Positions 1 to 8,020 of a stretch of 64,000 nucleotides of DNA are shown piece after piece; the first letter of the stretch is position 1, and every line of letters starts with the position of its first letter. Position numbers and translations under genes: made by a program. The stretch is from JACMNW01 sp031406155. Lineage in GTDB: Bacteria > Pseudomonadota > Alphaproteobacteria > Rhodobacterales > Rhodobacteraceae. The stretch is from NCBI GenBank assembly GCA_031406155.1, contig JANOGW010000092.1, positions 1 to 64,000 on the forward strand, in the 5' to 3' direction. The notes under the pieces are model-generated. The model saw nothing but the letters and a program-made list of their open reading frames with translations, had not been told where the DNA came from and did no database searches.

Positions 1-243
1 TTTCAGATGCGCGAAAAGACCGTCCAGCGTGGCTTCATCGGCAACATCGCATTCATACATCTCTGTGGCACCGATGCTTGCCATCAACGGCTCGACCCGT
101 TTTTTCAGCGCCTCGCCCTGATAGGAAAACGCCAGTTCGGCGCCCTGATCGGCGCAGGCCTTGGCAATGCCCCATGCGATGGATTTGTCGTTTGCAAGCC
201 CCATGATGAGCCCGCGCTTGCCGTGCAGAAGTCCTGTTGACAT
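1..243 (-). CDS. fabI: Enoyl-[acyl-carrier-protein] reductase FabI, N-terminal part (cut by window edge)
   Basis: Enoyl-ACP reductase catalyses the last, NADH-dependent step of each fatty-acid elongation cycle in the cytoplasm. The minus strand reads 81 residues from an ATG at 243, opening MSTGLLHGKRGLIMGLANDK, followed by SIAWGIAKACADQGAELAFSY. The MGLANDKSIAWGIA stretch is the divergent nucleotide-binding signature of FabI-type short-chain reductases, in place of the usual TGxxxGIG. A GAGGGA ribosome-binding site sits about six bases before the ATG. The 3' two-thirds, with the Tyr-Lys catalytic pair, lies outside the window. The gene is divergent from pdxH, and the short shared intergenic region contains an 11-G run. 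Confidence 0.93.
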   Translation of the reverse strand, partial: MSTGLLHGKRGLIMGLANDKSIAWGIAKACADQGAELAFSYQGEALKKRVEPLMASIGATEMYECDVADEATLDGLFAHLK

Positions 244-310
244 TCGGCGTCCCTCGCCCATTTCTCGGTACCAGAAGCTTTAGGCGATCCGTTCGTGCGC
301 AGCAAGTGCC

Positions 311-321
311 GGGGGGGGGGG
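311..321. repeat. Homopolymeric G11 tract in the fabI–pdxH divergent intergenic region
   Basis: Eleven consecutive G on the plus strand, between the fabI start (243) and the pdxH start (363). Runs of this length slip during replication and also attract sequencing errors. It lies in the 5' region of both genes and outside both coding frames. Confidence 0.9.
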
Positions 322-362
322 CGGCGCGTCGAACACGATACATTGGCTGCTAAGGGGAAAAC

Positions 363-965
363 ATGGACAGGGCTGGAATTTTTGCGGGTGATGATCCGTT
401 TGTCATCGCGAAGGAGTGGTTGGCCGCAGCGGATCCTGTGGAGCCCAATGACCCCAACGCAATTGCGCTGGGAACGGTGGATGCGGACGGCTTGCCGAAT
501 GTGCGTATGGTGCTGCTAAAGGATATCGAGCCCGATGCCTTCGTCTTTTACACCAATTACGAAAGCCGCAAGGGCCGGGAAATTGAAGCCTCCGGCAAGG
601 CGGCGTTCGTGCTGCATTGGAAATCCCTGCGCCGCCAGATCAGGGTGCGCGGCGTGACCGAGCGCGAAAACGGGGCGGCGGCCGACGCATATTTTGCGTC
701 AAGGTCGCTGAAAAGCCGGCTTGGGGCTTGGGCATCAGCGCAATCGCGCCCACTATCTTCGCGGGCGGCATTGGTGGCCGAAGTCGCGAAAGTCACGCTC
801 AAACACGGCACCAGCCCACAACGGCCACCGTTCTGGGGCGGCATTCGCATTCGCCCGCTGGAGATCGAATTTTGGGCAGATGGCGATTTCAGGTTGCACG
901 ACAGATTTCGTTGGCAAAGAACAGGTGTCGGCGAAAAATGGCAAGTGGAGCGTTTGAACCCCTGA
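363..965 (+). CDS. pdxH: Pyridoxamine 5'-phosphate oxidase PdxH
   Basis: FMN-dependent oxidase that converts pyridoxine or pyridoxamine 5'-phosphate to pyridoxal 5'-phosphate, the last step of B6 salvage. The 200-residue length is normal for the family. Family landmarks appear in order: DPFVIAKEWLAAA near the N-terminus, the NVRMVLLK flavin-binding strand, FYTNYESRKGREI (phosphate and FMN contacts), and the C-terminal WGGIRIRPLEIEFW and RLHDRFRW blocks. The ATG at 363 has an AGGGG ribosome-binding site. The gene stands alone and is divergent from fabI. PLP made here would serve the PLP enzymes in this window (Kbl, ArgD, PabC), but no co-regulation is visible. Confidence 0.95.
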   Translation: MDRAGIFAGDDPFVIAKEWLAAADPVEPNDPNAIALGTVDADGLPNVRMVLLKDIEPDAFVFYTNYESRKGREIEASGKAAFVLHWKSLRRQIRVRGVTERENGAAADAYFASRSLKSRLGAWASAQSRPLSSRAALVAEVAKVTLKHGTSPQRPPFWGGIRIRPLEIEFWADGDFRLHDRFRWQRTGVGEKWQVERLNP

Positions 966-1083
966 GGATCAAATCAACAACGGAAATGTATTCCCGCGAA
1001 TAACGTGTTTTCGCTTGAAACCAACCGGGGATTGACTGCATGACTCGTGTATCAAGTCACTTTCTGGGGATTTGGCTCTAAAT

Positions 1084-1611
1084 ATGGACGAAAATGATGA
1101 TGTCGTGCAGATTGTGCATGGCCAGGTAAAGTGGTTCGATCCGTCAAAGGGTTTCGGATTTATTGTGGCGGAGGGGTCTCCCTCTGATATTCTGCTGCAT
1201 GCCAATGTGTTACGGAATTACGGCCAGAGCTCTGTTGCCGATGGTGCGGGGATCACAGTCAAGGTCCAGATGACGCAGCGCGGCATTCAGGCTGTCGAGA
1301 TCGTGAAGATCGATGCACCGCTGTCGATGGCGTTTCCCTTGGGCGAGGATGCGGTCGAAATCTCGGCCGAGGAGATTGCCGCGCGGCCGTTGGAACCGGC
1401 CCGTGTCAAGTGGTTCGACAAGGGGAAAGGCTTCGGATTTGCCAATGTATTTGGCGATACCGAGGATGTTTTCATCCATGTCGAGGTGCTGCGGGTTTCG
1501 GGTTTCGCGGATTTGCAGCCGGGCGAGGCGGTGTGCTTGCGCATAACCAATGGCAAGCGGGGCCGCATGGCCTTGCAGGTGATGTCGTGGGAAGCCGCAG
1601 CGCGCCAATAG
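1084..1611 (+). CDS. Cold-shock protein with two cold-shock domains
   Basis: Two CspA-type OB-fold nucleic-acid-binding domains in tandem. The first begins GQVKWFDPSKGFGFIV around residue 10; the second begins ARVKWFDKGKGFGFAN around residue 105. Both carry the aromatic RNP1-like KGFGF motif. Such proteins act as RNA or single-strand DNA chaperones. The preferred start is ATG 1084 (MDENDDVVQ); an in-frame TTG at 1072 is only one base after GGGGA, too close to be used. About 175 residues fits the double-domain alphaproteobacterial type rather than the 70-residue CspA. The 3' end overlaps the putative start of the DUF192 gene, so the two are probably translated together. Confidence 0.9.
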   Translation: MDENDDVVQIVHGQVKWFDPSKGFGFIVAEGSPSDILLHANVLRNYGQSSVADGAGITVKVQMTQRGIQAVEIVKIDAPLSMAFPLGEDAVEISAEEIAARPLEPARVKWFDKGKGFGFANVFGDTEDVFIHVEVLRVSGFADLQPGEAVCLRITNGKRGRMALQVMSWEAAARQ

Positions 1612-2075
1612 GGCAGGCGGCCCTTCTTTGTGCGGTTTGCGCCGCCGGTGCCGCTGGTGCGGCGTGTAGCGATACATCGGTCGAACTGCGCAGCGGCGAG
1701 GCTGTAGCAAAGTTTAATGTCGAATTGGCAGACACCGCCGATGAACGTGCCGTTGGTTTGATGAACCGCGATAATCTGGCATCGTCCGCAGGGATGCTTT
1801 TTGTCTACGACACGCCCGGACGGGCCAGTTTCTGGATGAAGAATACCCTGATCCCGCTGGATATCATTTTTGCTGATCAGACCGGGCGCGTGACACAGGT
1901 TCATGCGCAGGCCAGACCGTTGGATGAAACGCCCATCGACGGTGGCGAGGATGTCTCGCTGGTGCTGGAGATCAACGGCGGGTTGGCAAAACGGCTAGGC
2001 ATCGAGGCCGGATCGGTGTTGCGCCATCCGGCGGTGGATCAGGCAACAGCAGTTTGGCCCTGCGACAGCGAATAG
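1587..2075 (+). CDS. DUF192 family exported protein
   Basis: DUF192 proteins are small, mostly periplasmic proteins of unproven function. The hallmark block is here: AVGLMNRDNLASSAGMLFVY followed by SFWMKNTLIPLDIIFAD. A hydrophobic leader (QAALLCAVCAAGAAGAACS) precedes it and would export the protein; whether it is cleaved by signal peptidase I or II is unclear. GTG 1587 is chosen because it places the leader at the N-terminus and overlaps the end of the cold-shock gene by 25 bases. The open frame extends further upstream, but that part lies inside the cold-shock gene in another frame and has no DUF192 character. Start confidence is moderate; family confidence is high. Confidence 0.82.
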   Translation: MGSRSAPIGQAALLCAVCAAGAAGAACSDTSVELRSGEAVAKFNVELADTADERAVGLMNRDNLASSAGMLFVYDTPGRASFWMKNTLIPLDIIFADQTGRVTQVHAQARPLDETPIDGGEDVSLVLEINGGLAKRLGIEAGSVLRHPAVDQATAVWPCDSE

Positions 2076-2116
2076 GTGCTTTCCAAGGCCGTCGTTCCTT
2101 GCTACAGGGCAGTCGT

Positions 2117-2193
2117 CGGGGCGTAGCGCAGCCTGGTAGCGCGACGGTTTTGGGTACCGTAGGTCGGAAGTTCGAATCTTCTCGCCCCGACCA
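2117..2193 (+). tRNA. tRNA-Pro (anticodon TGG)
   Basis: A 77-base cloverleaf including encoded CCA. Acceptor arms CGGGGCG (2117–2123) and CGCCCCG (2183–2189) pair perfectly, followed by A and CCA. The D-loop contains AGCCTGGTAGC. The anticodon stem ACGGT/ACCGT encloses TTTGGGT, so the anticodon is TGG (proline). The T-arm contains GTTCGAATC. A short T-run follows at 2195. Confidence 0.97.
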
Positions 2194-2291
2194 TCTTTTT
2201 AGGCTTCACTATCCGAGATAACCCTCCGTCTGTTAACCAGTAATGCCGTTGCCATTGTGCGGATACCGCTGGGCCGAAGAGAGTTTTCGAA

Positions 2292-2810
2292 ATGTTGTCT
2301 TTTCAAGGTCTGCTCAGGTCTCTGTCGGCAGCGATGGCTTTTACTTTCGCAACACTTGTGCAAGCAGATCATGAGATAGCACCTGTGGGCAACATCATTT
2401 TGACGATCACCGGTCCGATGGCACAGACCAATATGCCCGATGGCGCCGTGTTCGATCTGGATATGTTGCAAAAGATAGGTGCAGTAACGTTCGCCACCTC
2501 GACCCCGTGGACGGAAGGTGTGCAGGACTTCACGGGTGTGCCGCTCAACCAGCTGCTGGTGCACATCGGTGCGCAGCCTACCAGTCTGAAGGTAAGCGCC
2601 ATCAACGAGTATCAGATCGTGGTACCCGCGTCGGATGCGGTGGACGACGGACCCATCCTGGCGTGGGAACAAGGCGGAAAGCTGCTGTCTGTCCGCGAAA
2701 AAGGCCCGCTTTGGTTGATTTACCCCTTTGATTCCAGACAAGAGTATCGAACAGATAAAATTCATGCGCGTGCGGTTTGGCAGGTGGTGCAGATCGATCT
2801 GATGCCCTGA
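2292..2810 (+). CDS. Exported molybdopterin-binding-domain-like protein
   Basis: A 172-residue protein with an N-terminal export signal (LLRSLSAAMAFTFATLVQA) followed by a fold related to the sulfite-oxidase-type molybdopterin domain: ILTITGPM, FDLDMLQKIGAVTFATSTPW, FTGVPLNQLL, INEYQIVVPASDA, and PLWLIYPFD near the C-terminus. I see no Cys at the position that ligates Mo in sulfite oxidases, so it is probably a non-catalytic binding member, as is common in this small proteobacterial subfamily. It ends just before selO with no clear terminator. Substrate and partner are unknown. Confidence 0.75.
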   Translation: MLSFQGLLRSLSAAMAFTFATLVQADHEIAPVGNIILTITGPMAQTNMPDGAVFDLDMLQKIGAVTFATSTPWTEGVQDFTGVPLNQLLVHIGAQPTSLKVSAINEYQIVVPASDAVDDGPILAWEQGGKLLSVREKGPLWLIYPFDSRQEYRTDKIHARAVWQVVQIDLMP

Positions 2811-2824
2811 GGGGAGTTGGGACT

Positions 2825-4306
2825 TTGTCGGACATCGAAATCGCAATCGGTCAGGATGCCCCGGCAATGATCGCATTTGACAACAGCTATGCCCGCGATC
2901 TTGCAGGGTTTTATGTCGCACAGCGCCCGGCACCTGCGCCGGCACCTCGGCTGTTGCAGTTCAATCATGCGCTGGCGGGCGCTTTGGGGCTTGATCCCGC
3001 AATCGCAAATCACGCGGCGACGTTGTTTTCGGGTGCCGCCGTGCCGGATGGGGCGACACCGATAGCACAGGCCTATGCCGGGCATCAGTTTGGCGGGTTT
3101 TCACCGCAGCTTGGCGACGGGCGGGCGGTTCTGCTGGGCGAAGTGATCGATCGCACCGGCCGGCGGCGCGACATTGCACTGAAAGGGTCGGGCTGGACGC
3201 CGTTTTCGCGCGGTGGTGACGGCAAGGCCGCGGTGGGGCCGGTCTTGCGCGAATATCTGATGGGCGAGGCGATGTTTGCGCTTGGCATTCCGACGACGCG
3301 GGCGCTGGCAGCCGTGGCGACGGGCGAGGTGGTTTACCGCGAGGCGGCATTGCCCGGTGCCGTGCTGACGCGGGTTGCGGCCAGCCATATTCGGGTCGGC
3401 ACGTTCCAGTACTTTGCCGCCCGGGGGGATTGGGACAAGGTCCGCCAGTTGGCCGACTACGCCATTGCGCGGCACCACCCGGATGCGGTGGATGCGGCTA
3501 ACCCGTATCTCGCGTTCTTTGACGACGTGACGCGGGCACAGGCGCGGTTAATTGCACAGTGGATGGGGGCAGGCTTCATTCACGGTGTGATGAACACCGA
3601 CAACATGACAATCTCTGGCGAGACCATCGACTATGGCCCTTGCGCATTTATGGAAAGCTATGCGCCCGGCACGGTATTTTCATCGATTGATCACAATGGG
3701 CGTTATGCCTATGCCAACCAGCCGTTGATCCTTGGCTGGAACCTTGCGCGGTTCGCCGAAACCCTGTTGCCGTTGATCGATGCCGACGAAGAACGCGCCG
3801 TGGCGATTGCCACCGAACGGTTGCAGGGTGTGGCGGATTCGTACCGCGCCGCATGGACCGAGGTCATGCGGGCCAAGCTGGGCCTTGACGGGGTAGATGC
3901 AAGCGACGGGGCGTTGGCCGATGGCCTGCTTGCGGCCATGGACGGGCAGAATGCCGACTGGACCCTGACATTCCGGCGTCTGGCAACTGCCGTGGCGGGT
4001 AACACCACGCTGATCGCCCCGCTGTTTGATGATCCGGGCGCGTTGCTGGCCTGGCTGCCTGCATGGCGCGCGCGGCTTGCCCCTGATGCGGCGGCGCGGA
4101 TGGACAGGGTCAATCCGGCGATCATCCCCCGCAATCATCTGGTCGAAGCGGCACTTGCGGGGGCGACGGATGGCGATATAGCGCTGTTCCAGATGATGCT
4201 CGATGTGATCAGTGATCCCTTCGGCGCGGCAATTGGTGCGCGCGAGGCCTATGCCTTGCCCGCGCCACCGGGCTTTGGGCCCTACAAGACGTATTGCGGT
4301 ACGTAG
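2825..4306 (+). CDS. selO: Protein adenylyltransferase SelO (YdiU family)
   Basis: SelO is a pseudokinase that transfers AMP from ATP to Ser/Thr/Tyr of target proteins and has been linked to redox homeostasis. Recognisable blocks: AYAGHQFGGFSPQLGDGRAVLLGE, LKGSGWTPFSRGGDGKAA, REYLMGEAMFALGIPTTRAL, HIRVGTFQYFA, GFIHGVMNTDNMTISGETIDYGPC and ILGWNLARFAETL. The C-terminus YCGT keeps a lone Cys near the end, where eukaryotic SELENOO carries selenocysteine. TTG 2825 follows a GGGGAG ribosome-binding site; an alternative is ATG 2867 (MIAFDNSYA). The open frame also extends upstream into the preceding gene, which is unlikely to be used. About 493 residues is normal. Confidence 0.93.
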   Translation: MSDIEIAIGQDAPAMIAFDNSYARDLAGFYVAQRPAPAPAPRLLQFNHALAGALGLDPAIANHAATLFSGAAVPDGATPIAQAYAGHQFGGFSPQLGDGRAVLLGEVIDRTGRRRDIALKGSGWTPFSRGGDGKAAVGPVLREYLMGEAMFALGIPTTRALAAVATGEVVYREAALPGAVLTRVAASHIRVGTFQYFAARGDWDKVRQLADYAIARHHPDAVDAANPYLAFFDDVTRAQARLIAQWMGAGFIHGVMNTDNMTISGETIDYGPCAFMESYAPGTVFSSIDHNGRYAYANQPLILGWNLARFAETLLPLIDADEERAVAIATERLQGVADSYRAAWTEVMRAKLGLDGVDASDGALADGLLAAMDGQNADWTLTFRRLATAVAGNTTLIAPLFDDPGALLAWLPAWRARLAPDAAARMDRVNPAIIPRNHLVEAALAGATDGDIALFQMMLDVISDPFGAAIGAREAYALPAPPGFGPYKTYCGT

Positions 4307-4397
4307 CCTGCGCCTTGCGGTGCCGGATCGTGTTTCCATCGGCAGTAACCTGCGCTACCACAGGGGCTTGGCTGCACCGGAACCAAGGGTGACCATC

Positions 4398-5588
4398 ATG
4401 ACCGCGAGTGCCTATTTTCTGGATCATCTGCGCCAAACCCTTGCCGGGATCGAGGCGGAAGGGCTGACCAAGCACGAACGCCTTATCACCTCGGCCCAAG
4501 GCGCGCATGTGACAGTGGCGGGGCGCGAGCTGATCAACCTGTGCGCCAACAATTACCTTGGGCTTGCCGATCATCCGGTGCTGATTGCCGCTGCCACCGG
4601 GGCGATGCACGAACAGGGTTACGGCATGGCCTCGGTCCGGTTCATCTGCGGCACGCAGGATTTGCACCGCGAACTGGAGGCGCGGCTGGCGGAGTTTCTG
4701 GGGATGCAGGATGCGATCCTGTTCGCGGCCTGCTTTGATGCCAATGGCGGGTTGTTCGAGCCGCTGTTGGGGGCTGAGGACGCGGTGATTTCGGATGCCC
4801 TGAACCATGCCTCGATCATCGACGGCATCCGGCTGTGCAAGGCGAAACGGTATCGCTACGCCACATCCGATATGGCCGATCTAGAGGCGCAACTGGTGCA
4901 GGCGAAGGCGGACGGTGCGCGCCATATCCTGATCGCCACCGATGGCGTGTTTTCGATGGACGGCACGCTGGCCAATCTGCCGGGGGTGACGGCGCTGGCC
5001 GCAAAACATGGCGCGCTGACGATGGTGGATGATTGCCACGCGACCGGCTTCATGGGGCCGAAAGGCGCCGGCATGGCCGCCCATTTCGGCGTGACTGTCG
5101 ATATTCTGACCGGCACGCTGGGCAAGGCGCTTGGCGGCGCGCTGGGCGGTTATGTGGCGGGGCCGCAGCCTGTGATCGATTTGTTGCGCCAGCGCGCACG
5201 GCCCTATCTTTTTTCCAACGCACTGCCGCCAGCTGTGGTGGCCGCCGGGTTGGCCGCCCTTGATCTGGTCGAGGCGGCGGATGATCTGCGCGCGCAACTA
5301 TTTGACAACGCAAGGTATTGGCGCAGTGGTTTGGCGGATGCGGGGTTTTCGTTGCTGCCCGGCGAACACCCGATCATTCCGGTGATGCTGGGGGATGCCA
5401 GATTGGCGCAAGGCATGGCTGCCGAGTTGTATGATCTGGGGGTGTATGTCGCAGGCTTTTTCTTTCCGGTGGTCCCCAAGGGCCAGGCCCGCATCCGCAC
5501 CCAGATGAACGCGCGGCTGACCCTGCCCGATCTGGACCGGGCGCTGGAGGCATTCCGGGTGGCTGGCAAGCGGGTGGGGGCGATCTGA
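4398..5588 (+). CDS. kbl: 2-amino-3-ketobutyrate CoA ligase (glycine C-acetyltransferase) Kbl
   Basis: PLP-dependent enzyme that cleaves 2-amino-3-ketobutyrate with CoA to glycine and acetyl-CoA, the second step of threonine degradation. The 396 residues match the Escherichia coli length. Seen: INLCANNYLGLADHP near the N-terminus, FDANGGLFEPLL, SDALNHASIIDGIRL, DDCHATGFMG (PLP aspartate), and GTLGKALGGALGGYVAG with Schiff-base Lys243. ATG 4398 gives MTASAYFLDHLRQTL, a standard start. The tga stop shares its last base with the tdh ATG (TGATG), so the two are translationally coupled. Confidence 0.96.
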   Translation: MTASAYFLDHLRQTLAGIEAEGLTKHERLITSAQGAHVTVAGRELINLCANNYLGLADHPVLIAAATGAMHEQGYGMASVRFICGTQDLHRELEARLAEFLGMQDAILFAACFDANGGLFEPLLGAEDAVISDALNHASIIDGIRLCKAKRYRYATSDMADLEAQLVQAKADGARHILIATDGVFSMDGTLANLPGVTALAAKHGALTMVDDCHATGFMGPKGAGMAAHFGVTVDILTGTLGKALGGALGGYVAGPQPVIDLLRQRARPYLFSNALPPAVVAAGLAALDLVEAADDLRAQLFDNARYWRSGLADAGFSLLPGEHPIIPVMLGDARLAQGMAAELYDLGVYVAGFFFPVVPKGQARIRTQMNARLTLPDLDRALEAFRVAGKRVGAI

Positions 5589-6625
5589 TGTCGAATGAAA
5601 TGAAGGCATTGGTCAAGGCACGCCCCGAACCGGGGTTGTGGATGGAGCGTCGCCCGGTGCCCGAAATCGGGCCTGATGACGTGCTGATCCGCATTCGCAA
5701 GACCGGCATTTGCGGCACCGATATCCACATCTGGAACTGGGATGACTGGGCACAGCGCACCGTGCCGGTGCCGCTGGTGACGGGGCATGAATTTGCCGGT
5801 GAAATCGTCGAACTCGGCCGCGATGTCGAAGGCTTGCACATAGGCCAGCGCTGTTCGGGCGAGGGCCATCTGATCGGCCACAAATCGCGGCAATCACGGT
5901 CGGGAAAGTTTCACCTTGATCCCGCGACGCGCGGTATCGGGGTGAATGAACCGGGCGCCTTCGCCCAATACCTGCGCCTGCCCGCCTTCAACGTGGTGCC
6001 GTTGCCCGATACGATTGACGATGAAATCGGCGCGATACTGGACCCGTTGGGCAATGCGGTTCATACGGCGTTGTCGTTCGATCTGATCGGCGAGGATGTG
6101 CTGATCACCGGCGCAGGACCCATCGGCATCATGGCGGCAGCCGTGGCCCGGCATGTCGGCGCGCGGCATGTGGTGATTACGGACGTGAACCCGGCGCGGC
6201 TGGCGCTGGCCGCCGAAGTCGCGGATGTGACGCCGGTGAATGTAGCATCAGAGGATCTGCGCGCCGTCATGGCCGGGCTGAAGATGACCGAAGGCTTTGA
6301 TGTCGGTATGGAAATGTCGGGCAACCAGATGGCACTTGACCAGATGATCGAGGCCATGGTGATGGGTGGGCGCATCGCGATGCTGGGCATACCGCCGGGC
6401 AAATCGCCGGTCGACTGGTCGCGCATCGTGTTCAAGGCGATCACCATCAAGGGCGTCTATGGGCGCGAGATTTTCGAGACCTGGTACAAGATGATTGCCA
6501 TGCTGGAAAACGGGCTGGATGTGCGCCGCGTGATCACGCACCGCTTTGGCGTGGATGATTTCGAGGCTGGCTTTGCCGCCATGCGATCAGGCCATTCGGG
6601 CAAGGTGGTGCTGGACTGGGGCTAG
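5588..6625 (+). CDS. tdh: L-threonine 3-dehydrogenase Tdh, lacking the structural-zinc cysteines
   Basis: Zinc medium-chain dehydrogenase that oxidises L-threonine to 2-amino-3-ketobutyrate with NAD+, feeding Kbl encoded just upstream. Catalytic-zinc residues are present: Cys42 in TGICGTDIH and His67–Glu68 in VTGHEFAGE. The cofactor loop reads VLITGAGPIGIMAAAVARH. The usual structural-zinc lobe, which in E. coli Tdh has four Cys after SGEGH, reads SGEGHLIGHKSRQSRSGKF here and contains no Cys, nor does the adjoining HLDPATRGIGVN. Length (345) and remaining motifs are otherwise normal. Overlaps kbl by one base. Confidence 0.95.
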   Translation: MSNEMKALVKARPEPGLWMERRPVPEIGPDDVLIRIRKTGICGTDIHIWNWDDWAQRTVPVPLVTGHEFAGEIVELGRDVEGLHIGQRCSGEGHLIGHKSRQSRSGKFHLDPATRGIGVNEPGAFAQYLRLPAFNVVPLPDTIDDEIGAILDPLGNAVHTALSFDLIGEDVLITGAGPIGIMAAAVARHVGARHVVITDVNPARLALAAEVADVTPVNVASEDLRAVMAGLKMTEGFDVGMEMSGNQMALDQMIEAMVMGGRIAMLGIPPGKSPVDWSRIVFKAITIKGVYGREIFETWYKMIAMLENGLDVRRVITHRFGVDDFEAGFAAMRSGHSGKVVLDWG

Positions 6626-6703
6626 GCCAGCCTGCGCTTGATCTGAACCGGGCACACCAGCCTGTCTTCGGGTACCTCAGGTGCGGGGCGCGACAATCGG
6701 GGG

Positions 6704-6738
6704 CATGACAGCCGCCGCCAGGGCGGGTGGCTGTCATG
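6704..6738. terminator. Perfect 10-bp stem-loop between tdh and the convergent CTERM gene
   Basis: CATGACAGCC (6704–6713) pairs perfectly with GGCTGTCATG (6729–6738) around a GC-rich loop. It lies between the ends of two convergent genes, where a bidirectional terminator would be expected. There is no T-run on either side, so it may act as an attenuating or RNA-stabilising hairpin instead. Confidence 0.5.
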
Positions 6739-6756
6739 GTCACATCGGGTTGCGGA

Positions 6757-7377
6757 TCAGGCCAATTTCAGCTTGCGTCTGCAGATCTGGAACGCCCCAA
6801 GCCCGGCAAGGGCGGTCAGCAGCAGCGGCAAGGCCGCGGGAAGTGGCACGGGTGACACCTCGACATTGTTCAGCGCCCAGGATTCGTCACGCAATCCCTG
6901 ATTGCGCTTGTTCCGCCAACCGGGCGAACTGAAATTGACGCTGAACACGTTGGTTCCGGCAAGCAGATCAACCAGCCCGTAGACACTTGTCACACCGCCC
7001 TTGAAGTGACCGCCCGGGTTGGTGAGCGTGTTGGCAACCCAGCCCAGTGAACTGGTGAAGACATTCGCCCCGCCACCGCTCATATTGAAAAAACCCGAAA
7101 AAACATCTGTACCGTTCAGCCTGACGGTGAACAGATCATCATAGCCATTGCCCGCACCATCAATGCTGTTGGCGCCAAACAGGTCAAACGAAATGGCGTT
7201 GGATCCGCCAGCCGAGTTGAAATTGAAGCTGTGCGTCCCGACGCCCCGGTAAGCCCGGTTCACGTCGTTGAAATCGCTGGCACCATCATTCCATACCGTC
7301 GCAGCGTTTGCTGCACCAAGGCCGATGATGATGCTGGTGAAGGTTGCGGCCAAAGCCGTCTTGATTACTGCGCGCAC
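6757..7377 (-). CDS. Exported protein with VPLPA-type C-terminal sorting domain
   Basis: A 206-residue secreted protein. GTG 7377 is chosen because AAGGAGA lies six bases upstream and the translation then opens with a signal peptide (VIKTALAATFTSIIIGLGAANAA, cleavage after ANAA). The body is rich in Asn, Gly and Ser, like surface or extracellular-matrix proteins. The C-terminus shows the tripartite sorting signal: PVPLPAALPLLL motif, hydrophobic helix ALAGLGAFQI, then the basic tail CRRRKLKLA-like end (RRKLKLA). This matches the VPLPA-CTERM family of Rhodobacteraceae, whose members are thought to be processed by an exosortase-like transpeptidase. No exosortase is in the window. The function of the mature domain is not recognised. 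Confidence 0.82.
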   Translation of the reverse strand: MRAVIKTALAATFTSIIIGLGAANAATVWNDGASDFNDVNRAYRGVGTHSFNFNSAGGSNAISFDLFGANSIDGAGNGYDDLFTVRLNGTDVFSGFFNMSGGGANVFTSSLGWVANTLTNPGGHFKGGVTSVYGLVDLLAGTNVFSVNFSSPGWRNKRNQGLRDESWALNNVEVSPVPLPAALPLLLTALAGLGAFQICRRKLKLA

Positions 7378-7565
7378 TCGTACTCTCCTTCGGGACGGCG
7401 GTCCTTGTTGGCAAGGCAGGCGCATCCGATACATACTTTACAGACCTATTTTGATGCCTCGACATTGTGTCAAAATCATGGCCCCCGGCCGCATTGAAGG
7501 CACTTTCGCCACCTTGCAACCCGCATACGGTCGCAATCCTCGGGTCTCGTACCAAACGTGCAATC

Positions 7566-7610
7566 CCCTTGAAATGTCCGCACACCATACCCCTCGCCGC
7601 ACGCTTGCAT
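7566..7610 (-). pseudogene. Remnant of a carB 3' end (duplicated CarB C-terminus, stop lost)
   Basis: On the minus strand this reads MQACGEGYGVRTFQG, matching the CarB C-terminus MKARDEGYGVRTLQG encoded at 8667–8711. I count 32 of 45 bases identical. In the shared EGYGVRT block every difference is synonymous. The frame continues past the last Gly (DCTFG) instead of stopping. The remnant has the same strand and order as carB and lies about 1.1 kb beyond its end. It fits a displaced native gene end left when an element inserted at the carB 3' end, or a segmental recombination scar. Confidence 0.75.
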
Positions 7611-7686
7611 GGCGACGGGTGCAGAAAGGCTGGCAGAGCGGTTTGACCGGGCGCGGGAAGCGGCGAAGCTGGCGGGGTTGGAGTGA
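7609..7686 (+). other. Possible 25-residue ORF or gene remnant inside the carB-end cargo segment
   Basis: ATG to TGA, giving MATGAERLAERFDRAREAAK and five more residues. It is amphipathic and helix-like, and overlaps the carB-end remnant by two bases on the opposite strand. No good ribosome-binding site and no recognised family. It could be the tail of a lost gene of the inserted segment. Confidence 0.25.
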
Positions 7687-7757
7687 GGAGGGGGGAACTC
7701 CAGCTTAAAGGTGACTATGGCGCATAGCGCTGCTAGCATTGCTTTGAAGGAGTTACG

Positions 7758-7970
7758 ATGAAACGCAGAGTTGCGCTACGATTGCCCCGATCACTGAAAA
7801 AAGCGGAAGAGGATTTTGTCGATATGGATGGTGTGTCGTTGAACCAACATGTCGCCTTGGCGCTGGCTAAAAAGATTGGCGCACGCGGGGCGGTGGAGTT
7901 TTTTGCCGAGCGGGGGAAGGGTGGCAGTGCGGAAAGGGCGATTGCGTTTTTGGAGGGGCGGACAGAGTGA
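7758..7970 (+). CDS. HicB/Arc-like ribbon-helix-helix protein (orphan antitoxin-like)
   Basis: A 70-residue protein opening KRRVALRLPRSLKKAEEDFV with MDGVSLNQHVALALAKKIGA, the strand–helix–helix pattern of HicB-family ribbon-helix-helix domains (hydrophilic β-strand RVALRLP, then a SLNQ helix start). The C-terminal part (AVEFFAERGKGGSAERAIAFL) resembles the tail of small HicB-type proteins annotated as antitoxins in Rhodobacterales. GAAGGAG lies five bases before the ATG. No HicA-like toxin adjoins it; the next gene is a coiled-coil protein. It may be an orphan regulator or half of an atypical pair. It lies inside the segment bracketed by the two carB ends. Confidence 0.7.
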   Translation: MKRRVALRLPRSLKKAEEDFVDMDGVSLNQHVALALAKKIGARGAVEFFAERGKGGSAERAIAFLEGRTE

Positions 7971-8020
7971 GGTTGGGGCGTGAACGCTACCGCACATATT
8001 GCCGTTTTGGAGTCAAGTAA

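Noticed and set aside
1032..1055. Sigma-70 promoter upstream of the cold-shock gene
   Set aside because: TTGACT at 1032 has no −10 at a workable spacing.
1410..1586. N-terminal extension of the DUF192 open frame upstream of GTG 1587
   Set aside because: It lies within the cold-shock gene in another frame and has no family character; the signal peptide begins after 1587.
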